Positions 1-20,000 of a stretch of 64,000 nucleotides of DNA are shown piece after piece. This DNA comes from Sinotaia quadrata (Eukaryota > Mollusca > Gastropoda > Architaenioglossa > Viviparidae). Position 1 is the stretch's first letter. Each line of letters begins with the position of its first letter. The notes beneath the pieces are model-generated. The model was not told the DNA's origin. It made no database searches and saw only the letters and a list, made by a program, of their open reading frames with translations. A program made the position numbers and the translations under genes. The DNA is taken from contig CM054179.1 in NCBI GenBank assembly GCA_028829895.1, positions 103,492,875-103,556,874 of the forward strand, written 5' to 3'.

Positions 1-121
1 TAAAACAATTTTGTGTACATACATATTATACCCCTAGATTGTTATTTTGAAGTCTCCCAAGTAGAAACTGTTTGTACAACGAAAACACAATTCCATATTT
101 CCCCCAGCAAACCGAGTGAAT

Positions 122-258
122 TGTTTGACTAGAACCTGATATTACTATCCCATCAGCCTTACAAACCCAGCCACTTATTGACTACTGTTTGACTAGAACC
201 TGACATTACTATCCCATCAGCCTTACAAACCCAGCCACTTATTGACTACTGTCTGACA
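122..258. repeat. 64-bp direct duplication
   Basis: A 64-bp segment beginning tgtttgactagaacctg occurs twice in a row with one visible mismatch. No gene was seen in bases 1-575; the rest is AT-rich sequence and a GT microsatellite. Confidence 0.85.
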
Positions 259-340
259 TTAGCTGTTGTATAGATGATATTTATTTCCAGGCACACAAAA
301 GACGAAACAAATGATAATGTAATCATTATTGATTAAGTGT

Positions 341-387
341 GAGTGTGTGTGCGCGCGCGCGCGTGCCTACATGCGTGTTAGTGTGTA

Positions 388-441
<54 letters not shown>
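341..441. repeat. (GT)n / (GC)n microsatellite
   Basis: An alternating purine-pyrimidine tract: a short GC run, then about 30 GT dinucleotides. Confidence 0.95.
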
Positions 442-445
<4 letters not shown>

Positions 446-575
446 CGAATTTTAAATACTGCATTCATTAAGAAATTTTAGTGTGCTCTTGGTCCGAAAT
501 GTAATTTATATAATATATCTTTCTAATGCATGACGACTTCCGTTGTACTCTTGACTTTACCTCATTCTTTAACGA

Positions 576-644
<69 letters not shown>
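576..644. repeat. (ATT)n microsatellite, tail of the retrotransposon copy
   Basis: About 22 ATT units end exactly where the minus-strand retrotransposon fragment begins. Read on the minus strand this is a (TAA)n run at the 3' end of the element, as expected of a non-LTR element with a short-repeat tail. Confidence 0.85.
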
Positions 645-646
<2 letters not shown>

Positions 647-1500
647 ACCTTTCTCCACGACTCCTGTTGACTGTCGGTTATGAACCAAGGTCTCGGAATC
701 TTCCAAGATTTTGGGAAATCCAAAGTTCTACGGAGGATGTGAGCACTTCCGAGGAGCGCTGCTTTTAGTAGTGGGGCAATTCTGTGCTGTCCAGTTACTT
801 TATTCAGATAGCTTTCCAAGCATCCTATCACTAAGGTATTACTTCTGCTTTCACATTCCACAGTCTCTGGATTTTTAATCTAAGATCCTTTCTTTGCTAT
901 TTTTGTTTTTGTTTTTATGTTTCTATCACTTGCAACAGCATTATCGAGGATTGTTGCTGTTCTGTTGGACTTACTGAGAACTACAATGTGTGGTCTTCGC
1001 GCTGGAATCACTCGATCTGTTCTTATTTTAAAGTCCCACAGTATTTTAACTTCTTTATCGGTGATTGCTTTCAGTTGGTGCATCCATTTCCGGGGTTTTT
1101 ACTTTATAGTTCTCATATATTTCCTATGAAGGAATTTTGCCACTTCGCTGTGTCTTTTTTGCATATATTCTGTTCCAGCATTGAAAGTTACACCCATGTA
1201 GTAAATGTTTTGCTTTGTACTTCCATGTTGTTGCAGTCATTTGAAATTTTAGTTTTGTGTGATTTCGTGTTTACTGATTGATCTTTTACAACTGTTATTA
1301 GCGCTTCTTTTTCTACTTTCAAACCTACCTCTGTATGTTGATTGTTTTGTTGATAATAATTCATCATAATGTCGCAATACTGACCATGGAAAGAATTTTG
1401 GCTCCATCTATTTCCTAATATCTGTTTTGCTGCTTTTTTTTCCAAGCTTCTTTGACTGTTTGTGGGGGTTTGGTATAATCTTTTTCTCTTTCTTCTTCTT
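645..1500 (-). mobile_element. Decayed non-LTR retrotransposon, 3' part (RLE-type), copy 1
   Basis: The minus strand carries broken reading frames matching, piece by piece, the long ORF at 39.5-40.3 kb. Shared blocks include KEVKILWDFKIRTD, RTDRVIPARRP, SDRNIKTK and HRIAPLLKAALLG. It represents the C-terminal end of the element: a zinc knuckle followed by a restriction-like endonuclease. Here the knuckle region (about 1.19-1.26 kb) is scrambled, several stops interrupt the frame, and the RRPD block reads RRPH, so the presumed catalytic aspartate is lost. The element ends at the (TAA)n tail at 576-644. It is a dead 5'-truncated copy in inverted orientation to the 39.5 kb copy. The family call rests on motif layout; the exact clade is not resolved. 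Confidence 0.75.
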
Positions 1501-1700
1501 CTTCTTATTCGATGCAACAATAGAGTTTTCTGGGCAATCGCACTACAGTTTTGTTTAAAGGAACAGAAAATGAGGTTTGATCTTTCTATGACTGACGCAC
1601 AAACAGTTATTGTGGGATTTCGCTATCTTTTTAGATCTACCCCGTTTCGGCAGACAAACCCGGCATGCTACCCATTACTTTACGTCCCCATTGTCAGCAA

Positions 1701-1737
1701 TGACTGACTGACTGACTGACTGACTGACTGACTGACT
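1701..1737. repeat. (TGAC)n microsatellite
   Basis: About nine TGAC tetranucleotides in perfect array. Confidence 0.95.
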
Positions 1738-1815
1738 TCTCTTGCTTTAGAGATGAATGACATCATTGTTTAATTGCACTTATTTGTCCACGGAAATAAA
1801 TGATTAGTCAAAGTT

Positions 1816-1881
1816 CACTTCTTTTGTCTACATAGGCTAATGACGCCATTGTCAACTGTATTTCTTTTGTCCACAGGGGTA

Positions 1882-1905
<24 letters not shown>
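1816..1905 (+). repeat. 43-bp duplication spanning the exon 1 acceptor
   Basis: The stretch cttttgtctacatag-gctaatgacg at about 1821 recurs 43 bp later as cttttgtccacag-gggtaatgtcg, which is the acceptor and first codons of the FSIP2-like exon. The upstream copy keeps an AG at the equivalent place, so it is a decoy or ancestral acceptor. Confidence 0.7.
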
Positions 1906-10186
<8,281 letters not shown>

Positions 10187-10369
10187 GAAACAATCGGTAT
10201 GAAATCAAATCATCAGCACAAACGGACCAAAAAAATCAGTCGACTTTCCAAGCTGAAAACGATATCAATCACTGCTGTTTATTTTTCGAAAGATGTATGA
10301 GCAATATAAGACTTTAAAAAAACTTTTTACATTGAATATTGAAAATGATTGCACATTTTTTGTTGTAGA

Positions 10370-10849
10370 ACTTAATATAAATTTTAATATAGAATTTAAT
10401 GTAGGGTTTAATGTAGGTCTTAATATCGAATTTAATGAATGGTTTAATATAGTTTCACATAAGGATTAATGTAGGGTTTAATATGAAGTTTAATGTAGGT
10501 TTAATATAGAGTTTTATGCAGGGTTTAATAGTGTGTAATGTAGGGTTTCGTGTAGGATTTAATATAGTGTTTAATGTAGGTTTAATGTAGGGATTAATGT
10601 AGGGTTACAATAGAGTTTATGTTGGATTTAATGTAGGATTTAATGTACGGTGTAATGTAGGGTTTAACATAGAGTTTAATATAAGGCTTAATATAAAGTT
10701 TAATATAGCGTTTCTTGTAGGGATTAATGTAGAGTTTAATATAGAGTTTAATACAAGTAGGGTTTAATACAAGTTTAATAGAGATTTAATATAATGAAAT
10801 GTAGGATTTAATGTAGGTTAATATAGAGTTTAATGTAGGTTAACATTAA
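10370..10849. repeat. AT-rich minisatellite arm 1 (gtttaatgtaggg)
   Basis: Some 35 degenerate units of about 12-14 bp with core gtttaatgtagg / gtttaatatagag. The polarity flips at about 10,848, where the same core continues as its reverse complement. Confidence 0.85.
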
Positions 10850-11110
10850 ACCTTTTATTAAACCCTACAGTAATCCCTTCATTAAACCCTATATTAAACC
10901 GTACATTAAACCCTATATTAAACCGTACATTAAACCCTATATTAAACCGTACATTAAACCCTACATTAATCACTTCATGAAACTATATTAAACCATTTAT
11001 TAAACTTTATATTAAGCCCTAAATTAAACTGTACATTAAATCCTGCATTAAACCCAACACTAAACTCTATTGTAACTCTAAATTAATCCCTATATTAAAC
11101 CTACATTAAC
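10850..11110. repeat. AT-rich minisatellite arm 2, inverted
   Basis: About 20 units of cctacattaaacc / ctatattaaaccg, the reverse complement of arm 1. Together the arms form a large imperfect palindrome around gtaggttaacatta. Confidence 0.85.
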
Positions 11111-11655
11111 ATTTACATTGCTAGAATGACCACTTCAAAATAATTTACATTGCTAGCATGACGACTTCAAAGTAATTTACGTTACTAACATGACTTCAAA
11201 ATAATTTATATTGCTAGCATGACGACTTTAAAATAATTTACATTGCTAGCATGACCACTTAAAAATAATTTACTTTACTACATGACAACTTCAAAGTAAT
11301 TTACATTGGTAGCATAACGACTTCAATGTAATTTATATTGCTAGCATGACGACTTTAAGGTAATTTACATTGCTAACATGACCACTTCAAAATAATTTAC
11401 ATTGCTAGCATGACCACTTAAAAATAATTTACATTGTTAACATGATCACTTCAAAATAATTTACATTGCTAGCATGACCACTTAAAAATAATTTACTTTA
11501 CTACATGACAACTTCAAAGTAATTTACATTGGTAGCATGACGACTTCAAGGTAATTTACATTGCTAACATGATCACTTTAAAGTAATGTTTGCTAACAGA
11601 ATTACTTTAAAGTAATTTTTCTTAGCATGACCACTTTTTAAACTAATTTTTGCTA
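11111..11655. repeat. 32-bp minisatellite, about 16 copies
   Basis: The unit is approximately taatttacattgctagcatg plus accacttcaaaa, with point changes among copies. Confidence 0.92.
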
Positions 11656-13254
11656 GTTGCATTTATCACAAGCAACTAATCATTTCAGTTCGTTTGCTCT
11701 TGTAATATATTCGTTGAGCAGAGATGGTCGGTTTCAGGTAATTCTATGTCGTCACTTCGATAAAATTTTCGCTTTGTATTTAAAGCAACATCTTAGCTTA
11801 TCCAGTTTCATTTCTCTGTTTAACGATACTATCTAAAGGATGCAAAATTCAATCTAGTAATTTCATTGCTTTAAAAATGTCACGTGGATTAATGGTGTCG
11901 TCAATTTATGTGGGTGAAAGTGCTACTAGCACCCAATCTCGCTGTCTGCGTCTAATTCCTCATAGATTATTGGCCCATCCCAGTTAAAGGTGTCACTCAG
12001 GCTTCTAACATAACTAATTTGGTTATCCGAGTTCAAGTGTCACTCACGTTATCAGGGTCGTCAGTTTTCTTATTCCCAATTAATATGACACTTATTAGTA
12101 GCATAGCCATATTTATTATCCGAATTAAAGTGTCATTCAGGTTACTAGCGTTACAATTTCGTTTTCTGAGTTAAAGAATTATTTAAATAGTTCGTTGTTG
12201 CTTTTAAATTTTTAATGCTTCATCAACTAACAGCGAAAGGTGTATGGATTTGTGACGTTGATTTCTATCGTGTTTAGCTTCGTGAACAAAAGGATCACGT
12301 GATCTCAGGCGTAAAATGTGTAAGCTGTATCGTTGCCATCTTGAAGGTATAAATTAGTTATTAGTTTAAGGATGAATGAGTTGTCTGTTTAAGTATCCTT
12401 GAAGTCAATGCTTTTCCATACATTTTAAAATCTATTTTAACGTTTTACTGACTTTCACTCTTTGTGTAGGCTTTCGGACATGCTTAGCTTGACAGGAGTG
12501 ATCGCTCCTCAATGAATCATTTTCTTCGCCCTGTTTGTGCACTTCACCTTTCTGTATGTTTAGGTTCGTTTTTTAATGAGAAACAATCAATCCAGGCATA
12601 GTTAACATTCTTGTCGTGTGGTGAACATTCCGTACCCACTGATAAAGTAGCGAGGACAACTCTGGTCAAAACTCGGTCTTTGTTTTCATCAAAGTTACAC
12701 AGGAATTTGATCTTATATTGAAATATCATTTATAAAACAGAAAAGAAATAAAATAACATTTGAAAACATAATGGAAAATATATACTTATTTCCACAAAGC
12801 GCGTGCCAAAATGTGTTTTAAATGCATACTTAGTAATCATTTTAAGAGTTGTTTTTTAAAATTAATAAAACTGACATTTCGAATTTGTTAAGATTAAGTA
12901 TTTCGGCTGAAAGTTGCACGTTTAGTTATCAGTTTGTGCAAGAGAACATTTACCTTTAAATATGACATTAGCTGTTGAATTTTGTGAATATATTTTAAAA
13001 TAAATTATTTGGTTCTGAATGTCGATAGTATTTCTTTCTTAATCTGTTATTTCTTTGTTTATTTTATTATTGTGTATTGTGTTTGTTTATCTCTTGTTCC
13101 TTTATTTGTTTACCTATTAGAGCTTCTTTAAAATAAAACAGATTGTATTATATATCTCTGTGTCATTTCAGCCATATTATTTTTATTCTGTTCTATTGTA
13201 TTACGTTACGTTATATTAGATTAGCTTACTTATTTTTTGTCGTGTTATTTTATG
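11656..13254. other. Intergenic, nothing recognised
   Basis: AT-rich sequence between the FSIP2-like gene and the 13 kb repeats. Weak repetition of cgagttaaagtgtcactcagg at 11.98-12.17 kb. No exon-like frame. Confidence 0.4.
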
Positions 13255-13445
13255 TTTTATGTTATATGTTATGATGTGTTGTATTATGCTATGTTAAGTT
13301 GTGTTATTTTATTTTTTATGTTATATGTTATGATGTGTTGTATTATGCTATGTTAAATTGTGTTGTATTATGCTATGTTATGATGTGTTGTATTCTGCTA
13401 TGTTATGATGTGTTGTATTATGCTATGTTAAGTTGTGTTATTATT
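13255..13445. repeat. Tandem repeat of atgatgtgttgtattatgct
   Basis: Irregular copies of 25-30 bp (tatgttatgatgtgttgtat). Confidence 0.85.
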
Positions 13446-13562
13446 TTCATGACGTCATACGATTTATTTACATCACGATTCGTTATTTTTCAGGTCCGAC
13501 TTTTTGTTCTTTTCTTAATGTTCTCATTAATGTTCTCTTTATCTCCCTGCAGTTGCTCTTAC

Positions 13563-13690
13563 CTCCGCTTACATTATGATACAGTACATTATAGTACACA
13601 GATTTATAGCTTTTCTATACAACGCATCATTATGATACAGTACATTATAGTACACAGACATTTATAGCTTTTCTATATATCGCATCATTT
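13563..13690. repeat. ~58-bp direct duplication
   Basis: attatgatacagtacattat plus agtacacaga and the following cttttctat occur twice. Confidence 0.85.
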
Positions 13691-13702
13691 CCCTACTAGA
13701 AG

Positions 13703-14130
13703 CCATTGTAACCTTGTATATTTATGTTTCCATTGTAACTTTACAAAGGCTACACTGAAAACAAAAATATATAAGGCTGCATTGTAAGATTAATATAAAA
13801 GGTTACATTAGAAACATAAATATACAAGGTTACAGTGGAAACATAAATATACAAGGTTACAGTGGAAACATAAATATACAAGGTTACAGTGGAAACATAA
13901 ATATACAAGGTTACAGTGGAAACATAAATATACAAGGTTACAGTGGAAACATAAATATACAAGGTTACAGTGGAAACATAAATATACAAGGTTACAGTGG
14001 AAACATAAATATACAAGGCTACAGTGGAAACATAAATATACAAGGTTACAGTGGAAACATAAATATACAAGGCTACAGTGGAAACATAAATATACAAGGT
14101 TACATTAGAAACATAAATATACAAGGCTAA
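13703..14130. repeat. 27-bp minisatellite, about 13 copies, with an inverted copy at its left
   Basis: The unit is gttacagtggaaacataaat plus atacaag, very regular from 13.80 to 14.13 kb. Bases 13703-13733 are one unit in reverse complement (ccttgtatatttatgtttcc). 27 is divisible by three, so the minus strand reads as a 9-residue periodic ORF; not a gene. Confidence 0.92.
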
Positions 14131-14192
14131 TAGAAATATAAATGTGCCGATGTAGAGTATGGGTCCTTTTTTATATATGTGTATCTGCAACT

Positions 14193-15043
14193 GTTACGCC
14201 GATATACTAGTACGCCGCCAAGTTGGCTCCGGCCCCCACTCAGTTTTGCCTAAGAATCGATGTTTATGAATAGATGTATGACAATTATAAATAGACGAAC
14301 AGAGAACAAGACGTAATCATTAGATTCACTTCAGACCTGATAACAAACGATAGAAATTACTTTCACTAAATTCACTAACAAATAGCAGGTTAAAATAATA
14401 ACAATTTTTTAATAAAAGAAAAGTTAACAAGATTTATAAAAATAAGTAATATATAGTGTATAATAGTTTCATCATAATGCCACATAAAGCAAGATCAAGC
14501 CACACTGTAGTCAAAACTTATCTCCATGCACTGGAGTGATGTACACACGCTGGTAGACTCTCATAAGTACATGACATCACATCAGGAATAGATTCCAAAT
14601 CCCACCAAAGATCAAGATGAAATCAAAATCAGAAATCAGAACCAAAACAAAATCCAGAAACCCTGAAACACAAGCAATTGCAGAGTCTAAGTGTCCAATC
14701 AATTGCTCTATTAATAAATACTAAGTTTGGCATAGGCCTCTGAAATAAAGAAATATTAACATGTTCAAAATATAACATAGCATATAGCATCATAATAAAA
14801 CCCAATCATTCACACAATACAAAGATGCTTTTACCTTATCCAGCCAGGGTTTTACTGCTCCATGTACAACTCAAATAGGGAGGGACAGTTTCGAAATGTT
14901 CACCCCAAGAGATGATTGAAGAAAGAGTAAAGAGTACAATTTTCTATCACTTTTATCTTCCCTTGAAATCACATCTGTGTCTTCTAGACACGCCTTCGAT
15001 CCGGCCAGTTACTTAGAGCTAATAATATTATGACTTTCGTAAC
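14193..15043. mobile_element. Candidate solo LTR, 851 bp
   Basis: The segment begins GTTACGCCGATA and ends ACTTTCGTAAC; the ends GTTACG/CGTAAC are inverted repeats. It is flanked by AACT on both sides (14189-14192 and 15044-15047), as for a target-site duplication. It contains a TATA-like ttataaata at about 14286 and an aataaag at about 14745, and no ORF of note. These are LTR-like properties, but the ends are not strict TG..CA with a longer duplication, and no second LTR or internal region is present. A MITE is the alternative. Confidence 0.45.
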
Positions 15044-15344
15044 AACTCCCGACTACCTCTGCCGATCCAGTAACAATGCTCCCCATTGTAACCCAAAACA
15101 CACACATGCCGCAAATTAATCCCTTGCTATGTTTATTGGCCATTTAACAAACAAACACTCGCCCACTAATTGGTGCAAACATCAAACACCGGTCAGTAAA
15201 TCTGCCACCGTGTACTACTCATTCATTTAGGACCTCACTTCCAAAACAAGCATAATGCAACATACACGTCATTCAAATATCGTTCAATATAAATTACACG
15301 TCATGAAAATTTATATAAAATATATGTGGAAAATTCCCCATCAT

Positions 15345-15500
15345 ATAACAGCCTTGTATATTTATGTTTTCAATGTGTTCATGTAGCCTTGATTATTTAT
15401 ATTTCCAATGTATATTTATGTTTTCAATGTGGACTTGTATATTTATACTTTCAATGTAGCCTTGTTGTTTTTATCATAAGTCTCCAGTATACTTTCGTAT
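15345..15500. repeat. Inverted relatives of the 27-bp minisatellite
   Basis: Copies of agccttgtatatttatgttt with tcaatgt, the reverse complement of the 13.8-14.1 kb unit, lie just beyond the candidate solo LTR. Confidence 0.75.
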
Positions 15501-15794
15501 ATTTATATCAAAAGCATACATACCAGTCTCCGTGTTACACTTGCATATTTTTATTATGTCTCTACTGTAATATCTTTCTGCTCTATATTCTTGCATGCAT
15601 TTTGTTCATGTATGTGTTTACTATACCCGATTATGTGTTATGATACTTTTTAGTTGTAGTTTTTATTACACCTTTTAAAACTTTTCTTTGCATTTTTGTG
15701 CCATATATATCTCCACTGTCATTGTATATATACATCATAGCTGTTTCGACTATATCGTTGTTTCATTTGTGTCTCTACTATACCATTCCATGTT

Positions 15795-16060
15795 TCTATT
15801 CGATCTGTTTCCACTTTAAACCAGTGTGGCTTTAATCATGTTTGTATTCTATTTCCACTCTAAACCAGTGTGGCTTTAATCATATTTGTATTAGTTCTAT
15901 TTCCACTCTAAACCATGTGGCTTTAATCATGTTTGTATTCTATTTCCACTCTAAACCAGTGTGGCTTTAATCATATTTATATTAGGTCTGTTTCCACTAT
16001 AAAATTAGTATGGCTTTAATCATATTTGTATTAGGTCCGGTATAAATTAGTGTGCCATAT
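15795..16060. repeat. ~46-52-bp tandem repeat, about 5 copies
   Basis: The unit contains tctatttccactctaaacca and gtgtggctttaatcatgttt. Confidence 0.9.
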
Positions 16061-16777
16061 TTGTATCCATTAAATTTTCAGTGTTTGTTTCTGTCCCTAG
16101 TTTGCCCTTTCTTAACCTTTTATCATGTTCCCACTACTCAAGTGTATTATAATGTCTATCTCTATTTAGGTACGCTTGAAAAATCAGATCTGGCCTTCGC
16201 TATATTCTTTTGGCTTCTCTGTAACCTAGCATGTCTTTGTGCTTGTTTGGTTTGACAGAGTCTGTTTGGTACGTATATTTAAAACCATATTCGTGTTTAA
16301 ATCAAATGATATAATGTCTGTATCGCTTACCGATACGAAATTTACAGGTAATAATGTGTCTGCAGCTGGATTATTGCTGCTATATCATCACCATCACCAC
16401 ATCGTAAATGAAATTATTAATTCAGTCCTGTGAATAATTATAAATGTCATTGTTTATGCGCATTTTATATGGAATCACTTGCCACGTGCAAGCGGTCATA
16501 ACTCCCGAACAATTCTACCTGTCCAGAGTTGCTGCTCTTTAAAAGAATACAAACATACAGCATAGCTAGTGAACTTTACTTTTTATTTTCATGTACAAAA
16601 GAAATGAGATTTGGCAAACTAAAAGGTGAGATGGTTCCATACTAATTTATTTTGGATCCAGACATGAATTTCCTTAAAACTGTTTAGTCGGAGTATCTCA
16701 TTTACTGTAATCTGTGCAAACACATGAAAGTTCACTTCCCAGCACTCACGTGATGAAGGTCCAAGCCAACTGATTGG
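16061..16777. other. 3' region of the MS4A-like gene
   Basis: Downstream (minus sense) of the stop codon. A minus-strand AATAAA lies at 16587-16582, about 190 nt past the stop, and is the best polyadenylation signal. The rest shows nothing recognisable. Confidence 0.45.
16582..16587 (-). promoter_or_regulatory. Candidate polyadenylation signal for the MS4A-like gene
   Basis: TTTATT on plus, AATAAA on minus, 191 nt downstream of the TGA of the final exon. Confidence 0.4.
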
Positions 16778-17098
16778 TCAGTACAACCTTTCGCGATCCA
16801 GAGGAAGAGCCCAGTTCTTCAACCTGTTATAACTCGTCAGTTCGTAAGGGTCGGGCGACATTAGATACCTGGGCTCCAGTGGTAGTCTCTTGTCAAACCC
16901 GTTTGGTTGTCGGTTTGGTCCGACAAGTGCTGGAGGGACTTGAGCCTTGGGGGGGTCTGTCTGCACCTCCACTTCACGGATGGTACGAACGACCTTGGAA
17001 GGTGGATGATCGTCGCGATCGTGATCTGGGTCTGGCCTCACTGGTATTAAGTATGGAATTAATGCCGGCTCTACACATGGCTCGGCGAAGGAGTGAAT
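16778..17098 (-). CDS. MS4A-like gene, last coding exon (cytosolic tail)
   Basis: Acceptor gttttctgatcccag; TGA at 16780-16778. 106 residues: [20 protein letters not shown], an Asp/Pro/Arg region, [15 protein letters not shown], and [20 protein letters not shown] near the end, then [14 protein letters not shown]-rich against an AT-rich background, with clean codon structure. I assign it to this gene because of phase, strand and distance; it has no family signature of its own. Confidence 0.65.
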   Translation of the reverse strand: MHSFAEPCVEPALIPYLIPVRPDPDHDRDDHPPSKVVRTIREVEVQTDPPKAQVPPALVGPNRQPNGFDKRLPLEPRYLMSPDPYELTSYNRLKNWALPLDRERLY

Positions 17099-20000
17099 CT
17101 GGGATCAGAAAACTAAGAGGTGTGAATCATTTGTCAGTAACAAAAGTAACATTCTTATTGCTATAATCTATTCGTCGTTTGTATTCTATAAATGTTGACT
17201 GCCTAAAATACATTAATTCATCTGACCACTACGTTAGGTTCTTTTCGGAGACAATTTCTTGCTGTGTTCGAATAATTTCATTGTGCAAATTACGTTTTCT
17301 TTTAAGCAACTTTACTGAGGATAACTAATTTTTACCAGCACTAATGTTGTACAGAAAACATTACTTAAGATACCGCACTTTACCGGGACTCGAGTTCTGT
17401 GAACAACGTTACTTAGATATTTCCATTGCCCTGATTCATGTTCTGTTGACAACAGCCGAGCAATAGAAATAGCTAAGGAATCTTACCCATAGAAGTAGGG
17501 TCGGGATACTAGAAATACCCAAAGACTAGTGCCAATAGAATTAGGGTCGGGGAAATATATATACCCAAAGACTATTGCCCATAGAAGTAGGGTTCTGGTC
17601 ATAGAAGTAGGGTTCTGGTCATAGAAGTAGGGTTCTGGTCATAGAAGTAGGGTTCTGGTCATAGAAGTAGGGTTCTGGTCATAGAAGTAGGGTTCTGGTC
17701 ATAGAAGTAGGGTTCGAGTCATAGAAGTAGGGTTCTGGTCATAGAAGTACCTAAGGAATGCCACGCAACAGCAATAAGATCGGGGTACTGTAAATGTCCA
17801 AGAATAGTGTTCATAGAAGTATGGTCTGCGTAACAGAAAATCCCAAGAAATTTGCCCATAGCAAGGAATGCTGCCAATAAAAGTAAGGTCGAGGTAATAG
17901 ATTCCTAGGGAACGTTATTCCTAATAAATTTGGTTCTAGAAATACAACTGTCACATTTAATTTTCATTAAGTTCTTACATTGCCAAAAGGTTATTTTATG
18001 AGCAGAAAATTAGTGTTTCTATAACCCAAAGTCATGATTTTTTTCTAAAAGCTCTAACAGTCGTTTCATTACATGCTGTCACGTTATTTATGCAATACAT
18101 CTATGTTTTCATTCTCAAAAGTCGTTTCTCTTAGCAATAATTAAATATTTTAATTCTCCAAAGTCAATTATTTTAAAGGGGTCATTTTTTTAAAGAATCA
18201 TTTAAATGTTGTCATTATTAACATTATTATCAACATTTTTATTTTTCGATACATTGTCAAAAGTGAACAATTTTTAGCAATATATGAGTGGTTTCATGAT
18301 CAAAAGTTAATTGAAAGCAATGTTTAAATATTTTTATTGTCATAAATTATGATTTTAAAGTAAAATTGAAGTGTTCCATTGTCTTAAGTCAAATTTCAAG
18401 AAAGTAATATTGAAATTTTTCATTATCATAAGTCAAGTTTTTTTTTTTAATTGTCAATTAAGTGTTTGCATTGTCCGTTGACAATGATTCTTTTTAAAAT
18501 CATTATTTTAACAATATTTTTATTGTAAAAGATAAACTTTAGTACTAGAATATCTGAGTGTTTCATTTAAAAAAAATCATTTTATAAAGCAGTTCTTAAT
18601 TATTTTATTTATTTGAAATGATTCTTTTGTTTAAGCATTTTATTATGAAAACAGCTCTTAAGTCTTCCCATTAACAAGACGTAAGGTGGAATTTAAAGCA
18701 GTGTTGAACATTATACGTGATTTCAGTATTTAACGTCTTTCTTATTTTTGTTGCTGTCGTTGTTGACGTCTTTCTTATTTTTGTTGCTGTCGTTGTTGCA
18801 ATATTTAAATGTTTATATAATTTTCAGTGTATTTAAAACTAATTTTTATTTTTCCTAATAGCAGTACATTTGTTTTTCTAAGAAAAGCGAGTTTTCATTA
18901 AGAAGACTCGAGTATATGTTATAGCAATATTTATGTGTTGTCATTGTTAAAATTCATATTTTATAGACGTCATTCTTTAAGCATTTTCACATGACGTCAT
19001 TCTTTAAGCATGTTCACATGTTCCAAAATAGTGGTCCATGGCTAACGATTCGTATGTATCTTCATTGCCAATATAATGACCTATGGCTAACAATCCGCAA
19101 GTATATCTAAACACAGATTACAAGTTCTAGGGAAACATTTTCTGATAAATTTCTTTTGCTCACGTAAAAGGTGTCATGAGAGACGCCTCTTGATTATTTC
19201 TATAGCCTTACCCAAATTATCTCTTCATCATCCCATAGCCAAACCCAAGTTATCGCTTATCATTCCATAGCTAAACCCAAGTTATCTCTTATCATTCCAT
19301 AGCCAAACCCACGTTATCTCTTATCATTCCTATGCCCAAACCCATGTAATCTCTTCATTATTTTTATGGCCAAAACCAAAGTTATATATTTTCATCATCT
19401 CTACTCCCGTAACTCCAAGTCAATAGATAATGCACTAAGTAATCATTTTTTCCACAAACAAAATTCCATAGTATACATACAGTATTTCATAAAGAATAAG
19501 TCTATTTGCTTTTGTCAAATCTCTGTGTAACCATTTCATATTCAGTTTTGTAGCCAAACAATCCGGTGAACGGGTTTTAGAAATGTATATACTTATTGAA
19601 AAATTAAAATCAGTTTGCTCGCCTAAGGAAAAAACGAGCATTCAAGTGACCTTTTACAAAATTCTAAATAGAGATCTCTGATACAGGTCTCCGAAATGTG
19701 ACCAAAATCTATGAGACGTTTTTATAGGATCCTAAAGCACTTAAATGGAGGGAGCTAATGAAGAAGTCACTTCGTACCTTATTAGCTTTTGATAAATACA
19801 GAGATGGGGCTTTCTCTAACATACTGACTTCAAGTGCAAACCAAATTTAAACCATTACTGCCAATAATCATAAGTTCACTAATTATGTTCACTAATTATT
19901 TTGGTAAGAACACTATTACATTATTTTTTCCATTCAAGTTAGTTGTCAGAAGTTTGCATTATTCTTCTGTGCAAAAGAAATAAGAAATTTAAGAGAGATG

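Noticed and set aside
13750..14190. 146-codon minus-strand ORF with a 9-residue repeat (YIYVSTVTL)
   Set aside because: A 27-bp minisatellite read in frame; beta-like periodicity is accidental.
16774..17166. Plus-strand 130-codon ORF
   Set aside because: Lies opposite the minus-strand exon that has splice sites, phase and a sensible tail; the plus frame has no features.
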